From the NCBI GenBank assembly GCA_964389205.1, contig CAYMDH010000003.1:1-64000 (forward strand): DNA of 64,000 nt. The letters are read 5' to 3'. The stretch is from Leptobacterium sp964389205 (GTDB taxonomy: Bacteria; Bacteroidota; Bacteroidia; Flavobacteriales; Flavobacteriaceae). Under the pieces are notes generated by a model that saw only the letters and a program-made list of their open reading frames with translations, made no database searches and was not told the DNA's origin. The translations under genes were made by a program, and so were the position numbers. This document shows positions 26,014 to 35,835 of this stretch, piece after piece (positions within the stretch are counted from its first letter, which is position 1; each line of letters begins with the position of its first letter).

Positions 26014-27747
26014 ATGGAAACTTTGAGAGAGAAAACCGCCAATCATCAAACTCAAAAAGGAATGAAAATTAGTGGAGCTGAAGCTATTATACGAAGCCTT
26101 TTAGCCGAAGATGTAAACTTAATTTATGGATATCCTGGAGGTGCTATAATGCCAGTTTATGATGAGCTTTATAAATTTAAAGACAAATTGCATCATGTCT
26201 TGACAAGGCATGAACAAGGAGCCACACATGCCGCGCAAGGATATGCACGGGTAAGTGGAAAAATTGGAGTAGCCATGGCCACTTCTGGACCTGGAGCTAC
26301 TAACCTTATCACTGGAATAGCAGATGCGCAGATAGATTCTACACCTATGGTTTGTATTACTGGTCAGGTAGCTAGTCATCTATTAGGATCGGATGCTTTT
26401 CAAGAGACAGACATTATAGGGATATCAACTCCAGTTACCAAATGGAATTATCAAATAACAAAAGCTTCTGAGATTCCAGGAATTATAGCAAAAGCGTTTT
26501 ATGTAGCAAAATCAGGTCGCCCTGGCCCTGTTCTTATTGATATTACTAAAGATGCACAATTTGAAGAGTTTGATTTTTCATATAAAAAATGTACAGGTGT
26601 ACGAAGTTATAAACCAACCCCAATAGCAAATATAAAAGCGATAAAACAAGCAGCTACACTCATTAATAAGGCAAAAAAACCATTCATAGTTTTTGGACAA
26701 GGAATCATTCTAGGTGAAGCAGAAGCACAATTAAAAGCAATTATAGAAAAATCAGGAATACCAGCTGCATGGACTATTCTGGGTCTTTCTGCATTGCCTA
26801 CAGAACATCCTTTAAATGTAGGGATGGTAGGAATGCATGGAAATTATGGGCCTAATATTTTAACAAATGAATGCGATGTGCTTATTGCATTAGGAATGCG
26901 TTTTGATGATCGGGTTACAGGAAACTTAGCAACCTACGCTAAGCAAGCAAAAATACTTCACTTTGAAATTGATCCAGCAGAGATAGACAAAAATGTCAAA
27001 ACAGATGTAGCTGTTCTAGGAGATGTAAAAGAAACATTAGCAATGTTACTTCCTTTGTTGTCTGAAAAAAGCCATGAAACTTGGCACGATGTTTTTAAAG
27101 AGAAACATATTATAGAATTTGATACGGTTATTGAAAAAGAACTTTTTCCTAAAACAGAAGGACTCTCAATGGGAGAGGTTATAGAGCAAATTAATAAAGC
27201 ATCTAACAATGATGCTGTTATAGTTTCAGATGTAGGACAACATCAAATGATAGCGTGTCGTTATGCAAAATTTAGCCAAACAAAAAGTAATATTACTTCA
27301 GGAGGACTAGGGACAATGGGATTTGCATTACCGGCAGCCATTGGTGCAAAAATGGGAGCTATGCATAGGGAAGTGATAGCCATTATAGGAGATGGAGGTT
27401 ATCAAATGACCATCCAAGAATTAGGAACTATTTTTCAAACTAAAGTGCCTGTTAAAATTGTAGTATTAAACAATGATTTTTTAGGAATGGTTAGGCAGTG
27501 GCAACAATTATTTTTTGATAAACGTTACGCGTCTACTGAGCTAGTAAATCCAGATTTTGTAACTATAGCCAAAGGGTACCATATAAAAGCAAAACGTGTA
27601 ACAAAAAGAAATGAATTGGCATCGGCAGTACAAGAAATGATATTGAGTAAAGAATCTTATTTTCTAGAAGTATGTGTAGAAAAAGAAAATAATGTATTTC
27701 CAATGATACCAACAGGTGCCTCTGTTTCAGATATAAGATTAAGCTAA
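26014..27747 (+). CDS. ilvB: Acetolactate synthase, large (catalytic) subunit
   Basis: 577 residues. It is a ThDP enzyme that condenses pyruvate with pyruvate or 2-oxobutyrate, the first common step to valine, leucine and isoleucine. The N-terminal ThDP-activating Glu is in LTRHEQGATHAAQGYAR, and the ThDP motif GDGGYQMTIQELGT followed by NNDFLGMVRQWQ is near residues 455-490. A 16-residue N-terminal extension precedes MKISGAEAII; the ATG at 26014 is 12 bases after ilvD. The stop overlaps the ilvN start. Confidence 0.95.
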   Translation: METLREKTANHQTQKGMKISGAEAIIRSLLAEDVNLIYGYPGGAIMPVYDELYKFKDKLHHVLTRHEQGATHAAQGYARVSGKIGVAMATSGPGATNLITGIADAQIDSTPMVCITGQVASHLLGSDAFQETDIIGISTPVTKWNYQITKASEIPGIIAKAFYVAKSGRPGPVLIDITKDAQFEEFDFSYKKCTGVRSYKPTPIANIKAIKQAATLINKAKKPFIVFGQGIILGEAEAQLKAIIEKSGIPAAWTILGLSALPTEHPLNVGMVGMHGNYGPNILTNECDVLIALGMRFDDRVTGNLATYAKQAKILHFEIDPAEIDKNVKTDVAVLGDVKETLAMLLPLLSEKSHETWHDVFKEKHIIEFDTVIEKELFPKTEGLSMGEVIEQINKASNNDAVIVSDVGQHQMIACRYAKFSQTKSNITSGGLGTMGFALPAAIGAKMGAMHREVIAIIGDGGYQMTIQELGTIFQTKVPVKIVVLNNDFLGMVRQWQQLFFDKRYASTELVNPDFVTIAKGYHIKAKRVTKRNELASAVQEMILSKESYFLEVCVEKENNVFPMIPTGASVSDIRLS

Positions 27748-28277
27748 TGATTATGAAAAATAAAACATTCACTATATCTATTTATTCAGAAAATAATATA
27801 GGATTATTGAATAGAGTTTCTGGGATATTTCTGAAAAGACATATAAACATTGAAAGTTTAAATGTTTCAGAATGTGAAATTGAAAATGTATTCAGATTTG
27901 TAATTGTTGTACATACTACTGAAGATTGGGTAAAAAAGATCGTAGGTCAAATAGAAAAACAAATAGATGTAATAAAAACCTACTATCATACCGATATAAA
28001 TACTATTTATCAAGAATCAGCAATTTTTAAAATAACTTCTGATTTGCTTTTTGATGAACGTCAAATACAAAATATTATTAAAAAAAGTAATGCCGATATA
28101 GTCACCGTTTCTCGCGATTTTTTTGTCATAGCAAAAACTGGGAGACGTCATGAAATAGAAATGTTATATAATGAACTATACCTATACGGGATTATGCAAT
28201 TTGTACGTTCTGGAAGAATTTCCGTTTCAAAAACCCCTATGAATATATCTACATTAATAAAAGAGTTTCAAGCATAA
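27747..28277 (+). CDS. ilvN: Acetolactate synthase, small (regulatory) subunit
   Basis: 176 residues with an N-terminal ACT domain (FTISIYSENNIGLLNRVSGI, NIESLNVSECE) that binds valine and feedback-inhibits IlvB, and a C-terminal regulatory domain. The start ATG 27747 overlaps the ilvB stop by one base; an ATG two codons later (27753) is equally possible. This is the usual size of the short bacterial form. Confidence 0.93.
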   Translation: MIMKNKTFTISIYSENNIGLLNRVSGIFLKRHINIESLNVSECEIENVFRFVIVVHTTEDWVKKIVGQIEKQIDVIKTYYHTDINTIYQESAIFKITSDLLFDERQIQNIIKKSNADIVTVSRDFFVIAKTGRRHEIEMLYNELYLYGIMQFVRSGRISVSKTPMNISTLIKEFQA

Positions 28278-28301
28278 TAAATACAAAAAAATAAATATAA
28301 A

Positions 28302-29771
28302 ATGATAAACTATTTTAATACACTTCCGTTACGTTTACAATTAGAGCAACTAGGAGTTTGTGAGTTCATGGATGCTTCAGCGTTTACTGAAGGGATTAAA
28401 AAACTATTGGGTAAGAAAATAGTAATTGTTGGATGTGGAGCGCAAGGATTAAATCAAGGTTTAAACATGAGAGATTCTGGATTGGATATTTCTTATGCGC
28501 TTCGAGCAGAAGCAATAGCAGAAAAACGTACATCTTATAAAAATGCGACGACAAATAACTTTGCAGTTGGTACGTATCAAGAATTAATACCTAATGCAGA
28601 TCTTGTATGTAATTTGACACCAGATAAGCAGCACACAAATGTAGTAAAAGCCATTATGCCTTTAATGAAAAAAGGGGCAACACTATCGTATTCTCACGGT
28701 TTTAATATTGTAGAAGAAGGAATGCAAATTAGAAAAGATCTTACAGTTATTATGGTAGCTCCCAAATGCCCAGGATCTGAAGTAAGAGAAGAATACAAAC
28801 GTGGTTTTGGAGTACCTACATTAATAGCAGTACATCCTGAGAATGATCCACAAGGAGATGGTTTAGAACAAGCTAAAGCGTATGCAGTAGCAACAGGAGG
28901 CCATAGAGCAGGAGTACTTAGATCTTCTTTTGTAGCTGAGGTGAAATCTGATCTAATGGGAGAACAAACTATTCTTTGTGGCTTACTTCAAACAGGCTCA
29001 ATTTTATGTTTTGATAAAATGATAGCGAAAGGAATTGCACCTGCATATGCTTCAAAATTAATTCAATATGGGTGGGAAACTATTACCGAGGCCTTAAAGC
29101 ATGGGGGTATTACCAATATGATGGACCGTTTGTCTAACCCTTCAAAGATAGAAGCATTTAGATTATCAGAAGAATTAAAAATCATTATGAGACCACTTTT
29201 TCAAAAGCATATGGATGATATCATGAGCGGTTATTTTTCAAAAACAATGATGGAAGATTGGGCTAATGATGATAAAAACTTATTGAATTGGAGAATGGCA
29301 ACTGGTGAAACTGCTTTTGAAAAAACAGTAGCGACTAACGAAGAAATCTCTGAGCAAGAATATTTTAATCATGGAGTTTTAATGGTAGCTTTTGTCAAAT
29401 CTGGAGTTGAGTTGGCCTTTGAAACAATGACTGAAGCAGGTATTATTTCAGCATCTGCTTATTATGAATCATTACACGAAACTCCTCTAATAGCAAATAC
29501 GATAGCACGTAAAAAACTTTTTGAAATGAATCGTGTGATTTCTGATACTGCAGAATATGGATGTTATTTGTTTGATCATGCATGTAAGCCTTTATTAGAA
29601 AATTTTATGAAAGGAATTGATGTTGATGTGATAGGAAATTCTTTTTCTAATACTAATAAAGTAGATAATAAAGAATTGATTTTTGTAAATCAAGAAATAA
29701 GAAACCATCCCGTTGAAGAAATTGGAGAATGGTTAAGAGCATCTATGACAGCCATGAAAAAAGTGGTATAA
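28302..29771 (+). CDS. ilvC: Ketol-acid reductoisomerase (class II, long form)
   Basis: 489 residues, the length of the enterobacterial-type enzyme with a duplicated C-terminal domain. The Rossmann motif IVGCGAQGLNQGLNMRDSG is near residue 46; SYSHGFNIVEEG, APKCPGSEVREE and the metal-site region VKSDLMGEQTILCG are present. It converts acetolactate or acetohydroxybutyrate to the dihydroxy acids, normally using NADPH. It lies 24 bases after ilvN. Confidence 0.95.
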   Translation: MINYFNTLPLRLQLEQLGVCEFMDASAFTEGIKKLLGKKIVIVGCGAQGLNQGLNMRDSGLDISYALRAEAIAEKRTSYKNATTNNFAVGTYQELIPNADLVCNLTPDKQHTNVVKAIMPLMKKGATLSYSHGFNIVEEGMQIRKDLTVIMVAPKCPGSEVREEYKRGFGVPTLIAVHPENDPQGDGLEQAKAYAVATGGHRAGVLRSSFVAEVKSDLMGEQTILCGLLQTGSILCFDKMIAKGIAPAYASKLIQYGWETITEALKHGGITNMMDRLSNPSKIEAFRLSEELKIIMRPLFQKHMDDIMSGYFSKTMMEDWANDDKNLLNWRMATGETAFEKTVATNEEISEQEYFNHGVLMVAFVKSGVELAFETMTEAGIISASAYYESLHETPLIANTIARKKLFEMNRVISDTAEYGCYLFDHACKPLLENFMKGIDVDVIGNSFSNTNKVDNKELIFVNQEIRNHPVEEIGEWLRASMTAMKKVV

Positions 29772-29780
29772 GCATTTATT

Positions 29781-31043
29781 ATGAAAACAAAAACTGTCTA
29801 CATACCTAAATTAGAAGATGTAAAAGCTGCAAAGGTTACTTTAAGGGATATTGCTTTAAAGACTCCTTTGACAGTTAGTACTAGGTATTCTCAATTATTA
29901 GATGCTACTATTTTATTAAAACGAGAAGATTTACAAGTTGTACGTTCTTATAAAATTAGAGGCGCTTTTAATAAAATGAAATCACTTTCTAAACTAGAAC
30001 AAGATAGAGGTATTGTTTGCGCAAGTGCAGGAAATCATGCACAAGGAGTAGCCATGTCATGTAATAAATTAGAAATTTATGGAACAATTTATATGCCTTC
30101 ACCAACTCCTAAACAAAAAATTGAACAAGTAAAAATGTTTGGAGGTTCTTATATAGATATTGTATTAAAAGGAGATACTTTTGATGATTCTTACGTGGCA
30201 GCTTTAGAAGAATGTGAACGAACACAAAAAATATTTGTGCACCCATTTGATGATGAAAAGGTAATAGAAGGGCAGGCTACTGTAGGTTTGGAAATTTTAG
30301 AGCAAATAACCACTCCTATTGATTATGTTTTTATTCCGGTTGGAGGCGGAGGTTTGGCTTCTGGTTTATCTAGTGTTTTTAGTATATTATCGCCAAATAC
30401 CAAAATAATAGGAGTAGAGCCAGAAGGAGCTCCTTCAATGAAGAAATCTTTAGAAAAAGGACAGAACATCAAATTAAAAAATATTGAAAAGTTTATTGAC
30501 GGAGCAGCTGTTCAAAGAGTAGGCGATAAGACCTTTGAAATATGCAAAGAATTTCTTCATGATATGGTTACAGTTCCTGAAGGTAAAGTTTGCCAAACTA
30601 TTTTAGATTTGTATAATAAAGATGCTATAGTAGTTGAACCAGCTGGTGCGCTAACTTTAGCAGTTTTAAGTTCTTTTAAAGAAGAAATAAAAGGAAAAAA
30701 TGTAGTATGTGTTGTAAGCGGAAGCAATAATGATATAACACGTACAGCAGAAATAAAAGAGCGTGCTTTATTATTTGCTAACCTTAAACATTATTTTATT
30801 ATTCGTTTTCCTCAAAGAGCTGGAGCCTTAAAGCAATTTGTAGCAGAAATTTTAGGACCCAATGACGATATAACGCATTTTCAGTATTCAAAAAAGCACA
30901 GCCGTGAAGATGGGCCAGCAGTTGTTGGAATAGAATTAAAAAAGGAAGAAGATTTAGTACCTTTGATAGAACGAATGAAGATCCATAACTTTTATGGAGA
31001 TTATTTGAACAATAAACCAGATTTGTTTCAATTTTTAGTATAA
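29781..31043 (+). CDS. ilvA: Threonine ammonia-lyase (biosynthetic)
   Basis: 420 residues. A PLP-dependent catalytic domain carries the lysine in VVRSYKIRGAFNK, the Gly-rich phosphate loop VGGGGLASGLS, and a single C-terminal ACT-like regulatory domain from about residue 335 (HYFIIRFPQRAGALKQFV). This is the shorter Bacillus-type form, not the two-ACT enterobacterial form. It makes 2-oxobutyrate from threonine for isoleucine synthesis and is expected to be inhibited by isoleucine. It is the fifth gene of the ilv operon. Confidence 0.94.
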   Translation: MKTKTVYIPKLEDVKAAKVTLRDIALKTPLTVSTRYSQLLDATILLKREDLQVVRSYKIRGAFNKMKSLSKLEQDRGIVCASAGNHAQGVAMSCNKLEIYGTIYMPSPTPKQKIEQVKMFGGSYIDIVLKGDTFDDSYVAALEECERTQKIFVHPFDDEKVIEGQATVGLEILEQITTPIDYVFIPVGGGGLASGLSSVFSILSPNTKIIGVEPEGAPSMKKSLEKGQNIKLKNIEKFIDGAAVQRVGDKTFEICKEFLHDMVTVPEGKVCQTILDLYNKDAIVVEPAGALTLAVLSSFKEEIKGKNVVCVVSGSNNDITRTAEIKERALLFANLKHYFIIRFPQRAGALKQFVAEILGPNDDITHFQYSKKHSREDGPAVVGIELKKEEDLVPLIERMKIHNFYGDYLNNKPDLFQFLV

Positions 31044-31059
31044 CTAAACACATAAGTGA

Positions 31060-32658
31060 ATGAGTATTCAAAACAGTATTCCTGAAGCGTTTCAAATTAA
31101 AAAACCAATCCACCAGGATGTTTATTTAATAAATGGAGAATTAAGAAAATGGAAAGGAAAAACCTCTGACGTTTTTTCTTCTATTCAAACAGAAAATGAT
31201 AAAGGAATTTTAGGACCTACATTATTAGGATCTATCCCATACATGACGGAGCCAGAAGCTATTGAAGCTTTAGATGCAGCTCGTAATGCTTATGGAAAAG
31301 GGCAGGGATTATGGCCTACTATGAAAGTTGCAGACAGGGTAATATGTATGGAGAAGTTTGTGACAATTATGAAAACCAAGCGTGATGAGGTGGTTAAATT
31401 GTTAATGTGGGAAATAGGAAAAACATTACCAGATTCTGAAAAAGAATTTGATAGAACAGTAGAATATGTAGAAGATACTATTGAAGATTATAAACAATTA
31501 GATAGAGATAGTGCCAAATTTCAAAAGCATGGAGGAGTTTATGCACATGTAAGACGAGGTCCTTTAGGAGTTGTTTTATGTTTAGGACCTTATAATTATC
31601 CATTAAATGAAACTTTTGCCTTGTTAATTCCTGCCATTATTATGGGAAATACAGCCATCTTTAAACCGGCAAAACATGGGGTATTATTAATTTCTCCTTT
31701 GTTAGAAGCGTTTCATGAGAGTTTCCCCAAGGGAGTTGTTAATATTCTTTATGGAAGGGGTAGAGAAGTAGCAGGGCCTATTATGAAAACGGGTAAGGTA
31801 GATGTGTTAGCATTGATAGGGAATAGTAAATCTGCAGTTATATTACAAGATCAACATCCGTTTAAAAATAGATTGCGTCTTGTATTGAGCTTAGAAGCTA
31901 AAAATCCAGCCATTATACTTCCAGATGCAGATTTAGACCTTGCTATTAATGAATGTATCTTAGGAACATTGTCATTTAACGGACAACGATGTACTGCTTT
32001 AAAAATAGTATATGTTCATGAAGATATAGCTGAAGAATTTAATAGGCGATATGCAAAGAGAGTAGACGAACTTAAATTAGGAAACCCATGGGAACCTGAA
32101 GTAAAATTAACACCGCTACCAGAGCCTGGAAAACCAGCTTACATACAAGAGTTAATAGACGATGCTTTGGCCAAAGGAGCAAAGATAATTAATGAAAAAG
32201 GAGGTGAACACACTGAGAATTATATTTTCCCTGCTGTTTTATATCCTGTAAATAAAGAGATGAGAGTTTTTGAAGAAGAACAGTTTGGTCCCGTAGTTCC
32301 TATTCTTTCTTTTAAAGATATTGAAGAGCCTATTGATGATATTGCAGATTCAAATTATGGGCAGCAAGTGAGTTTATTTGGTAGTGATATTAAAACCTTA
32401 GCGCCTCTTATAGATACCTTGGTAAACCTAGTATGCAGAGTAAATATTAATAGCTCTTGTCAAAGAGGTCCTGATGTATATCCATTTACGGGAAGAAAAG
32501 ATTCTGCAGCGAGTACCTTAAGTGTACATGATGCACTCCGATCGTTCTCTATACGAACTTTTGTTGCATCAAAAGATAACGATTATAATAATGCTATTTT
32601 AAATGAACTTTTAGATACACAAGCATCTAATTTTGTGAGTACAGATTATATTCTTTAA
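31060..32658 (+). CDS. gapN: NADP-dependent glyceraldehyde-3-phosphate dehydrogenase-like aldehyde dehydrogenase
   Basis: 532 residues of the GapN-like aldehyde dehydrogenase family. The catalytic Cys is in SFNGQRCTALKIVYVHE near residue 310, the Glu in VLSLEAKNPAIILPDAD, and LCLGPYNYPLNETFALL and the C-terminal RGPDVYPFTGRKDSA are typical of GapN. GapN oxidises glyceraldehyde 3-phosphate directly to 3-phosphoglycerate, producing NADPH. It follows ilvA by 16 bases with no terminator between and is followed by a strong one, so it is the last gene of the ilv operon. Supplying NADPH to IlvC is a plausible reason for the linkage, but this is inference. Confidence 0.85.
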   Translation: MSIQNSIPEAFQIKKPIHQDVYLINGELRKWKGKTSDVFSSIQTENDKGILGPTLLGSIPYMTEPEAIEALDAARNAYGKGQGLWPTMKVADRVICMEKFVTIMKTKRDEVVKLLMWEIGKTLPDSEKEFDRTVEYVEDTIEDYKQLDRDSAKFQKHGGVYAHVRRGPLGVVLCLGPYNYPLNETFALLIPAIIMGNTAIFKPAKHGVLLISPLLEAFHESFPKGVVNILYGRGREVAGPIMKTGKVDVLALIGNSKSAVILQDQHPFKNRLRLVLSLEAKNPAIILPDADLDLAINECILGTLSFNGQRCTALKIVYVHEDIAEEFNRRYAKRVDELKLGNPWEPEVKLTPLPEPGKPAYIQELIDDALAKGAKIINEKGGEHTENYIFPAVLYPVNKEMRVFEEEQFGPVVPILSFKDIEEPIDDIADSNYGQQVSLFGSDIKTLAPLIDTLVNLVCRVNINSSCQRGPDVYPFTGRKDSAASTLSVHDALRSFSIRTFVASKDNDYNNAILNELLDTQASNFVSTDYIL

Positions 32659-32679
32659 ACAACCAACATTTTATATAGA

Positions 32680-32717
32680 GAAAAAGCCTGTTCAAAATTT
32701 ATTGAACAGGCTTTTTC
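32680..32717. terminator. Bidirectional terminator between the ilv and leu operons
   Basis: A 16-bp perfect stem, GAAAAAGCCTGTTCAA and its complement, with a 6-base loop, flanked by A-run and T-run. It separates the convergent gapN and leuB genes and suits termination from both sides. Confidence 0.85.
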
Positions 32718-32741
32718 GACATAAAAACTAACACTGATAAA

Positions 32742-33860
32742 TCAAATGATGGTCGATTGACCAAAGTTTATATTTTCTCGGTTTATACAAATTTCATCAT
32801 CTGCCGATATAATATAATCGGCTATAAAATCTCCAATTTTAGTAGTTCCAAATTGACTTTCTGGCTCTAAATCTGGAGTTACTATATTTAAAGAGAGTGA
32901 TTTTTCTACTGCATTATTGATGGCCTGTGCTTCTTCTTGTAATCCAAAATGATCTAATAACATGGCAGCAGATAGAATAGAGGCAATAGGATTAGCAATA
33001 TCCTTTCCTTTGGCTTGCGGATATGATCCATGAATAGGTTCAAAAAGCGCGTTTTTATTCCCTACAGAAGCAGAAGCAAGCAATCCAATAGAACCGCCAA
33101 TAACACTTCCTTCATCTGAAATAATATCACCAAACATATTTTCAGTTAAAATAACGTCGAATTGGCTAGGATTTAATATTAATTGCATGGCAGCGTTATC
33201 TACAAATAGAAAATCTAATGTAACATCTTCATAACTTTTTCCTATGTGTGTAACTACTTTTCTCCAAAGGCGTGAAGTTTCTAAAACGTTTGCTTTATCA
33301 ATAAGAGTTAATTTATTATTCCTATTTCGAGCTGCTTTAAATGCCAAATGTGCTATGCGTTCTATTTCTTTTTCAGAATATTTACATAAATCTGAAGCAA
33401 TAGTACCTGCTTCATTCAATTGTTTTTCTCCAAAATAAATGCCTCCTGTTAACTCGCGATAAATAGTAAAATTAGTACCTTCAATAATTTCTGGTTTTAA
33501 AGGAGATTTATCAATAAGCGTTGGATATGATTTTATAGGACGAATGTTGGCAAATAAGCCTAAAGATTTACGAAGCTTTAGCAAGCCTTGTTCTGGTCGT
33601 ACTTTTGCAGTAGGATCATTATCATATTTAGGATCTCCAATGGCGCCAAACAAAATAGCATCACTATTTTCACAAAGATGCAATGTATCATCTGGTAATG
33701 GATTTCCTGTTTCATCTATTGCGATAGCTCCTACGGGAGCATATCTATATGTGAAATCATGTGAATAGACTTCTGCAATAGCGTTTAATACTTTTATTGA
33801 CTGAAGTGTAACTTCAGGACCGATACCGTCTCCTCCTAATACAGCTATGTTTAATTTCAT
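32742..33860 (-). CDS. leuB: 3-isopropylmalate dehydrogenase
   Basis: 372 residues, full length. It oxidises and decarboxylates 3-isopropylmalate to 2-oxoisocaproate with NAD. Signature motifs are GDGIGPEVTLQS at the N-terminus, YRELTGGIYFGEKQ, DKANVLETSRLWR, and the metal/adenine site FGDIISDEGSVIGGSIGLL followed by FEPIHGSYPQAKGK. It is the last gene of leuACDB and overlaps leuD by four bases. About 20 residues beyond the usual end are not conserved. Confidence 0.95.
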   Translation of the reverse strand: MKLNIAVLGGDGIGPEVTLQSIKVLNAIAEVYSHDFTYRYAPVGAIAIDETGNPLPDDTLHLCENSDAILFGAIGDPKYDNDPTAKVRPEQGLLKLRKSLGLFANIRPIKSYPTLIDKSPLKPEIIEGTNFTIYRELTGGIYFGEKQLNEAGTIASDLCKYSEKEIERIAHLAFKAARNRNNKLTLIDKANVLETSRLWRKVVTHIGKSYEDVTLDFLFVDNAAMQLILNPSQFDVILTENMFGDIISDEGSVIGGSIGLLASASVGNKNALFEPIHGSYPQAKGKDIANPIASILSAAMLLDHFGLQEEAQAINNAVEKSLSLNIVTPDLEPESQFGTTKIGDFIADYIISADDEICINRENINFGQSTII

Positions 33861-34450
33861 CTATTTAAGGCTTTTTCTTCAAATTCTTTAATCTTATCTT
33901 TTTTGCTAATTAAGAAATCAATATCATCGTATCCGTTTATCAAACAATACTTTTTATAAGGATCTAAAGTAAACGACTCTATGGCGGTAGAATCATTTAT
34001 TGCAATTGTTTGATCTTCGATGTTAACAGTTATTTCTGTTTCAGGATTTGTTTCAATTTGTGATAATAGTATTTTTAAAAACTCAGGACTCACTTGAATA
34101 GGTAAAAGGCCATTGTTAAGAGCATTCCCCTTAAAAATATCAGCAAAATAGCTTGATACGATTACTTTAAACCCATAATCTGTAAGTGACCATGCTGCAT
34201 GCTCTCTACTAGAACCACAGCCAAAGTTATCTCCTGCAATTAAAATACTTCCTTTATATTTTTTGTTATTTAATATAAATGTTTCATTTTCAGAACCATC
34301 TTTATTGTATCTCCAATCTCTAAATAAATTATTTCCAAACCCTATTTTATCAGTGGCTTTTAGAAAACGAGCAGGAATGATTTGATCAGTATCTATATTT
34401 TCTATAGTTAATGGAACAGCTTTCGATAGTAAAGTAGTGAACTTTTCCAT
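33857..34450 (-). CDS. leuD: 3-isopropylmalate dehydratase, small subunit
   Basis: 197 residues with the family motifs NIDTDQIIPARFLK near residue 19 and GDNFGCGSSREHAAWSL near residue 73. With LeuC it isomerises 2- to 3-isopropylmalate. It starts two bases after leuC ends and overlaps leuB. Confidence 0.94.
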   Translation of the reverse strand: MEKFTTLLSKAVPLTIENIDTDQIIPARFLKATDKIGFGNNLFRDWRYNKDGSENETFILNNKKYKGSILIAGDNFGCGSSREHAAWSLTDYGFKVIVSSYFADIFKGNALNNGLLPIQVSPEFLKILLSQIETNPETEITVNIEDQTIAINDSTAIESFTLDPYKKYCLINGYDDIDFLISKKDKIKEFEEKALNR

Positions 34451-34452
34451 AG

Positions 34453-35835
34453 TTAGTTAAGTTGTTTAGTAATATCAATTAGTTTTCCTTCTACCGCAGT
34501 AGCGGCTGCAATTAATGGGCTAGCTAAAATAGTTCTGGCTCCTTGTCCTTGTCTCCCTTCAAAATTTCTATTAGAAGTAGAAACGCAGTATTCACCAGCT
34601 GGAATTTTGTCATCATTCATTCCTAAGCATGCAGAACAACCGGGTTGTCGTAATTCAAACCCAGCGTCTTCAAAAACAGCTTTTAAACCTTCTTCTTCAA
34701 TTTGTTTTGCAACCAATTGGGAACCAGGAACGATGAGTGCATTTACATTAGTAGCTTTTCTTTTCCCTTTAATATAATTTGCTACAATTCTAAAATCTTC
34801 AATTCTTGAATTGGTGCAACTCCCTATAAAAACATAATTAATAGGTTTTTCCAGAAGAGATTCTCCTTTAGAAAACCCCATATATTGTAATGATTTCTCA
34901 AATGAAGCATCGTTTACTACAGGAATTTTTTCACTAATCTTGATTCCCATTCCAGGGTTGGTTCCATAGGTAACCATAGGTTCAATATCACTAGCATCAA
35001 AAACGTGCTCTTTATCAAAAATAGCTCCATCATCTGTTGTCAATGATTTCCAATAGGTAATTTTTTTGTAAAAATCACTTCCTTTAGGCGCAAATTCTCT
35101 CCCTTCTACATAATCAAAGGTTGTTTGATCTGGAGCGATCATACCTCCACGAGCACCCATTTCAATACTCATATTACATACAGTCATTCGCCCTTCCATA
35201 CTCATATTCTCAAAAACATCTCCTGCATATTCAACAAAATATCCAGTACCAGAATTGGTTCCTAACTTAGAAATTATATAGAGAATAACATCTTTAGGAA
35301 GTACTCCTTTTTTTAAAGAACCATTTACAGTAACTCTCATACTTTTAGGTTTTTGCATCAATAAACATTGACTAGCAAAAACCTGCGCAACTTGGCTAGT
35401 ACCTATACCAAATGCTATAGAACCAAAAGCACCGTGAGTAGAAGTATGACTATCTCCACATACAATTGTCATTCCTGGTTGCGTAAAACCAAGTTCTGGC
35501 GCAATTACATGTACAATACCTTGATACTTATGACCTAAACCGTAGAGTGTTATCCCGTGTTTTTCACAATTTTGAGTTAACATTTCTACCTGATTTTTAG
35601 ACAATACATCTTTGATAGGTAGATGTTGATTTTTGGTAGGCACATTATGATCTGCTGTTGCTACAATTTGGTTAGGTCTAAAAAGAGGAATATTGCGTTG
35701 TTCTAACTCTGAAAAGGCCTGAGGACTGGTTACTTCATGAATTAGATGTTTATCTATATATAAAACTTGTGGTCCATTTTCAACAGTATCTACCACATGG
35801 CTATCCCATACTTTATCAAATAGTGTCTTTTTCAT
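34453..35835 (-). CDS. leuC: 3-isopropylmalate dehydratase, large subunit
   Basis: 460 residues of the aconitase family, which carries a 4Fe-4S cluster. Cluster cysteines are in VFIGSCTNSRIEDF and PGCSACLGMNDD; the opening KTLFDKVWDSHVV and VCGDSHTSTHGAFG are typical. It overlaps leuA by one base and is two bases ahead of leuD, so it is translated as part of leuACDB. Confidence 0.95.
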   Translation of the reverse strand: MKKTLFDKVWDSHVVDTVENGPQVLYIDKHLIHEVTSPQAFSELEQRNIPLFRPNQIVATADHNVPTKNQHLPIKDVLSKNQVEMLTQNCEKHGITLYGLGHKYQGIVHVIAPELGFTQPGMTIVCGDSHTSTHGAFGSIAFGIGTSQVAQVFASQCLLMQKPKSMRVTVNGSLKKGVLPKDVILYIISKLGTNSGTGYFVEYAGDVFENMSMEGRMTVCNMSIEMGARGGMIAPDQTTFDYVEGREFAPKGSDFYKKITYWKSLTTDDGAIFDKEHVFDASDIEPMVTYGTNPGMGIKISEKIPVVNDASFEKSLQYMGFSKGESLLEKPINYVFIGSCTNSRIEDFRIVANYIKGKRKATNVNALIVPGSQLVAKQIEEEGLKAVFEDAGFELRQPGCSACLGMNDDKIPAGEYCVSTSNRNFEGRQGQGARTILASPLIAAATAVEGKLIDITKQLN

